DNA of 5,618 bases, taken from contig DAQB01000119.1 in the NCBI GenBank assembly GCA_002502705.1, forward strand, positions 1 to 5,618, read 5' to 3'. Under the pieces are notes generated by a model. The model did not search any database. It was not told the origin of the DNA and saw only the letters and a list, made by a program, of their open reading frames with translations. Position numbers and translations under genes: made by a program. How positions within the stretch are numbered: position 1 is the first letter of the stretch; each line of letters begins with the position of its first letter. The stretch is from Thermoplasmatales archaeon UBA582 (GTDB taxonomy: Archaea; Thermoplasmatota; Thermoplasmata; Thermoplasmatales; Thermoplasmataceae). Of this stretch, positions 4,594 through 5,618 are shown piece after piece.

Positions 4594-5618
4594 ATGAAAT
4601 TGTTGATAGATGGTCAATGGAAAGACCCAGAAAGCGGTAAATTCACTGATAAAATGAATCCTTCTACCGGAGAATCTATAGAAAAGATACCTGCAGCTGG
4701 AAAGGGGGAAGTCGACGAAGCGATGGATGCTGCTGAGGGCTCCTTTTGGAAATGGTATGAGCTTGGCACAAAGGAGAGATCCAAGATTATCATGAAGGCA
4801 GTCGATCTCATACAGAGAAGCCGGAAGGAACTGGAGGATATCCTTGTTCTTGAAAACGGGAAGAGGAGGATAGAGTCTGTTGGTGAAGTCGATGGCGTAA
4901 TTGACCAGATGGTCTATTATTCAGAATTCGAAAGAAAATTGACGGGAGACCTCGTGGAAGGCGATTCATTTGAAAGAAAGATATTGCAGTACAAGGTTCC
5001 ATACGGCGTTGTGCTTGCACTTACACCATGGAATTTCCCGGCCGCAATGGTTGCAAGGAAGCTTGCTCCCGCGCTTATTACCGGAAACACAGTTGTCCTG
5101 AAACCCAGTTCAGATACACCAAAATCAGCTGAATGGATCACTATGAAGCTCCAGCAAGCGGGATTGCCAAATGGCGTCCTGAATTTCATTACCGGCAAGG
5201 GATCAGAAATAGGCGATTACATGGTAGCACACAGGAAGGTTTCGCTTATAACGATGACAGGCTCAACTGCAACAGGGCAGAGGATAATGCAGAAGGCGTC
5301 AGCGAACATGGCGAAGCTTGTTCTCGAGCTTGGCGGAAAGGCACCTTTCATCGTATGGAAGGACGCGGACCAGAAGAATGCACTGAAGACACTTCTGTGG
5401 GCAAAATTCTGGAACAGCGGGCAGTCCTGCATTGCTGCTGAGAGGGTATACGTCCACTCTGATATCTACAAGGAGTTTGTTGATAAATTCGTTAACGCAA
5501 CCAAACAGCTCACAGTCGGTGATCCGGAAACTGCAGATATGGGCCCACTCATCAACGCTTCAGCAGTAAAGAACATGGAGAAGGCTGTCCAGGATGCAAA
5601 ATCAAGCGGCTCAAAGGT
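4594..5618 (+). CDS. NADP-dependent D-glyceraldehyde dehydrogenase (aldehyde dehydrogenase family), 3' end outside window
   Basis: The first 341 residues of an aldehyde dehydrogenase are present; the family averages near 490, so roughly a third is cut off by the window edge. The nucleotide-binding and catalytic landmarks are intact: TPWNFP with Asn147, LKPSS with Lys170, the TMTGSTATGQ turn (221-229), LELGGKAPF with the general-base Glu245, and NSGQSCIAAERV with the catalytic Cys279. Long stretches, such as KVPYGVV.ALTPWNFP and the region around GQRIMQKASANMAKL, are as I recall them from the Thermoplasma acidophilum and Picrophilus enzymes. Those oxidise D-glyceraldehyde to D-glycerate with NADP+ in the non-phosphorylative Entner-Doudoroff pathway. 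Succinate-semialdehyde or lactaldehyde dehydrogenase activity is the main alternative. The ATG is fixed by an in-frame TGA three codons upstream. No Shine-Dalgarno sequence precedes it, so it may be translated from a leaderless mRNA. It is divergent from the FKBP operon across a roughly 275-bp shared region. Confidence 0.9.
   Translation, partial: MKLLIDGQWKDPESGKFTDKMNPSTGESIEKIPAAGKGEVDEAMDAAEGSFWKWYELGTKERSKIIMKAVDLIQRSRKELEDILVLENGKRRIESVGEVDGVIDQMVYYSEFERKLTGDLVEGDSFERKILQYKVPYGVVLALTPWNFPAAMVARKLAPALITGNTVVLKPSSDTPKSAEWITMKLQQAGLPNGVLNFITGKGSEIGDYMVAHRKVSLITMTGSTATGQRIMQKASANMAKLVLELGGKAPFIVWKDADQKNALKTLLWAKFWNSGQSCIAAERVYVHSDIYKEFVDKFVNATKQLTVGDPETADMGPLINASAVKNMEKAVQDAKSSGSK

Noticed and set aside
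4614..5432. Several minus-strand frames and a plus-strand frame at 5133-5441 within the dehydrogenase
   Set aside because: They lie in other frames of a clearly recognisable aldehyde dehydrogenase and have no family resemblance.

Overview
The window looks like a piece of a thermoacidophilic euryarchaeal chromosome, most likely from Thermoplasmatales (Thermoplasma, Ferroplasma, Cuniculiplasma or a relative). The evidence is threefold. There is a partial aldehyde dehydrogenase that closely resembles the Thermoplasma/Picrophilus NADP-dependent D-glyceraldehyde dehydrogenase as I recall that family. There is a long archaeal FKBP of the SlyD-like two-domain type. There is also a clear archaeal TATA-box promoter with short Shine-Dalgarno sites. 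This assignment rests on recognition by eye, not on a search.

The right half (about 2709-5618) is ordinary core genome with moderate GC. A divergent intergenic region (4318-4593) separates two units. To the left on the minus strand runs a two-gene operon, FKBP-type prolyl isomerase then TrmJ-like tRNA 2'-O-methyltransferase, whose coding regions overlap by 32 bp. To the right on the plus strand runs the glyceraldehyde dehydrogenase gene, cut by the window edge. They cover protein folding, tRNA modification and the non-phosphorylative Entner-Doudoroff pathway.

The left half (1 to about 2430) is visibly AT-richer and looks like a decaying accessory island, all read on the minus strand. In transcription order it holds four items. 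First is a 113-codon frame matching the C-terminus of a Cas1-family integrase, without the catalytic part. Next is an unrecognised 82-residue alpha/beta protein coupled to it by an ATGA overlap. Then comes an MFS-like membrane protein that seems one helix short. Last is a 245-codon C-terminal fragment of a large protein with a family-B-polymerase-like 'ISAKRY' motif. The MFS 3' end and the start of the polymerase-like fragment meet at a nested inverted repeat (743-776). Between the island and trmJ (2415-2708) lie more fragments, including a 57-codon frame that resembles the C-terminus of a thioredoxin-fold protein.

The most interesting reading is that a Cas1-family remnant and a PolB-like remnant lie within 2.5 kb of each other. 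Cas1 plus PolB is the defining pair of casposons, and Cas1 also marks CRISPR adaptation loci. The window shows no CRISPR repeats and no intact cas gene, so this may be the wreck of such an element. That is a hypothesis, and the rest of the element would have to be sought outside the window.
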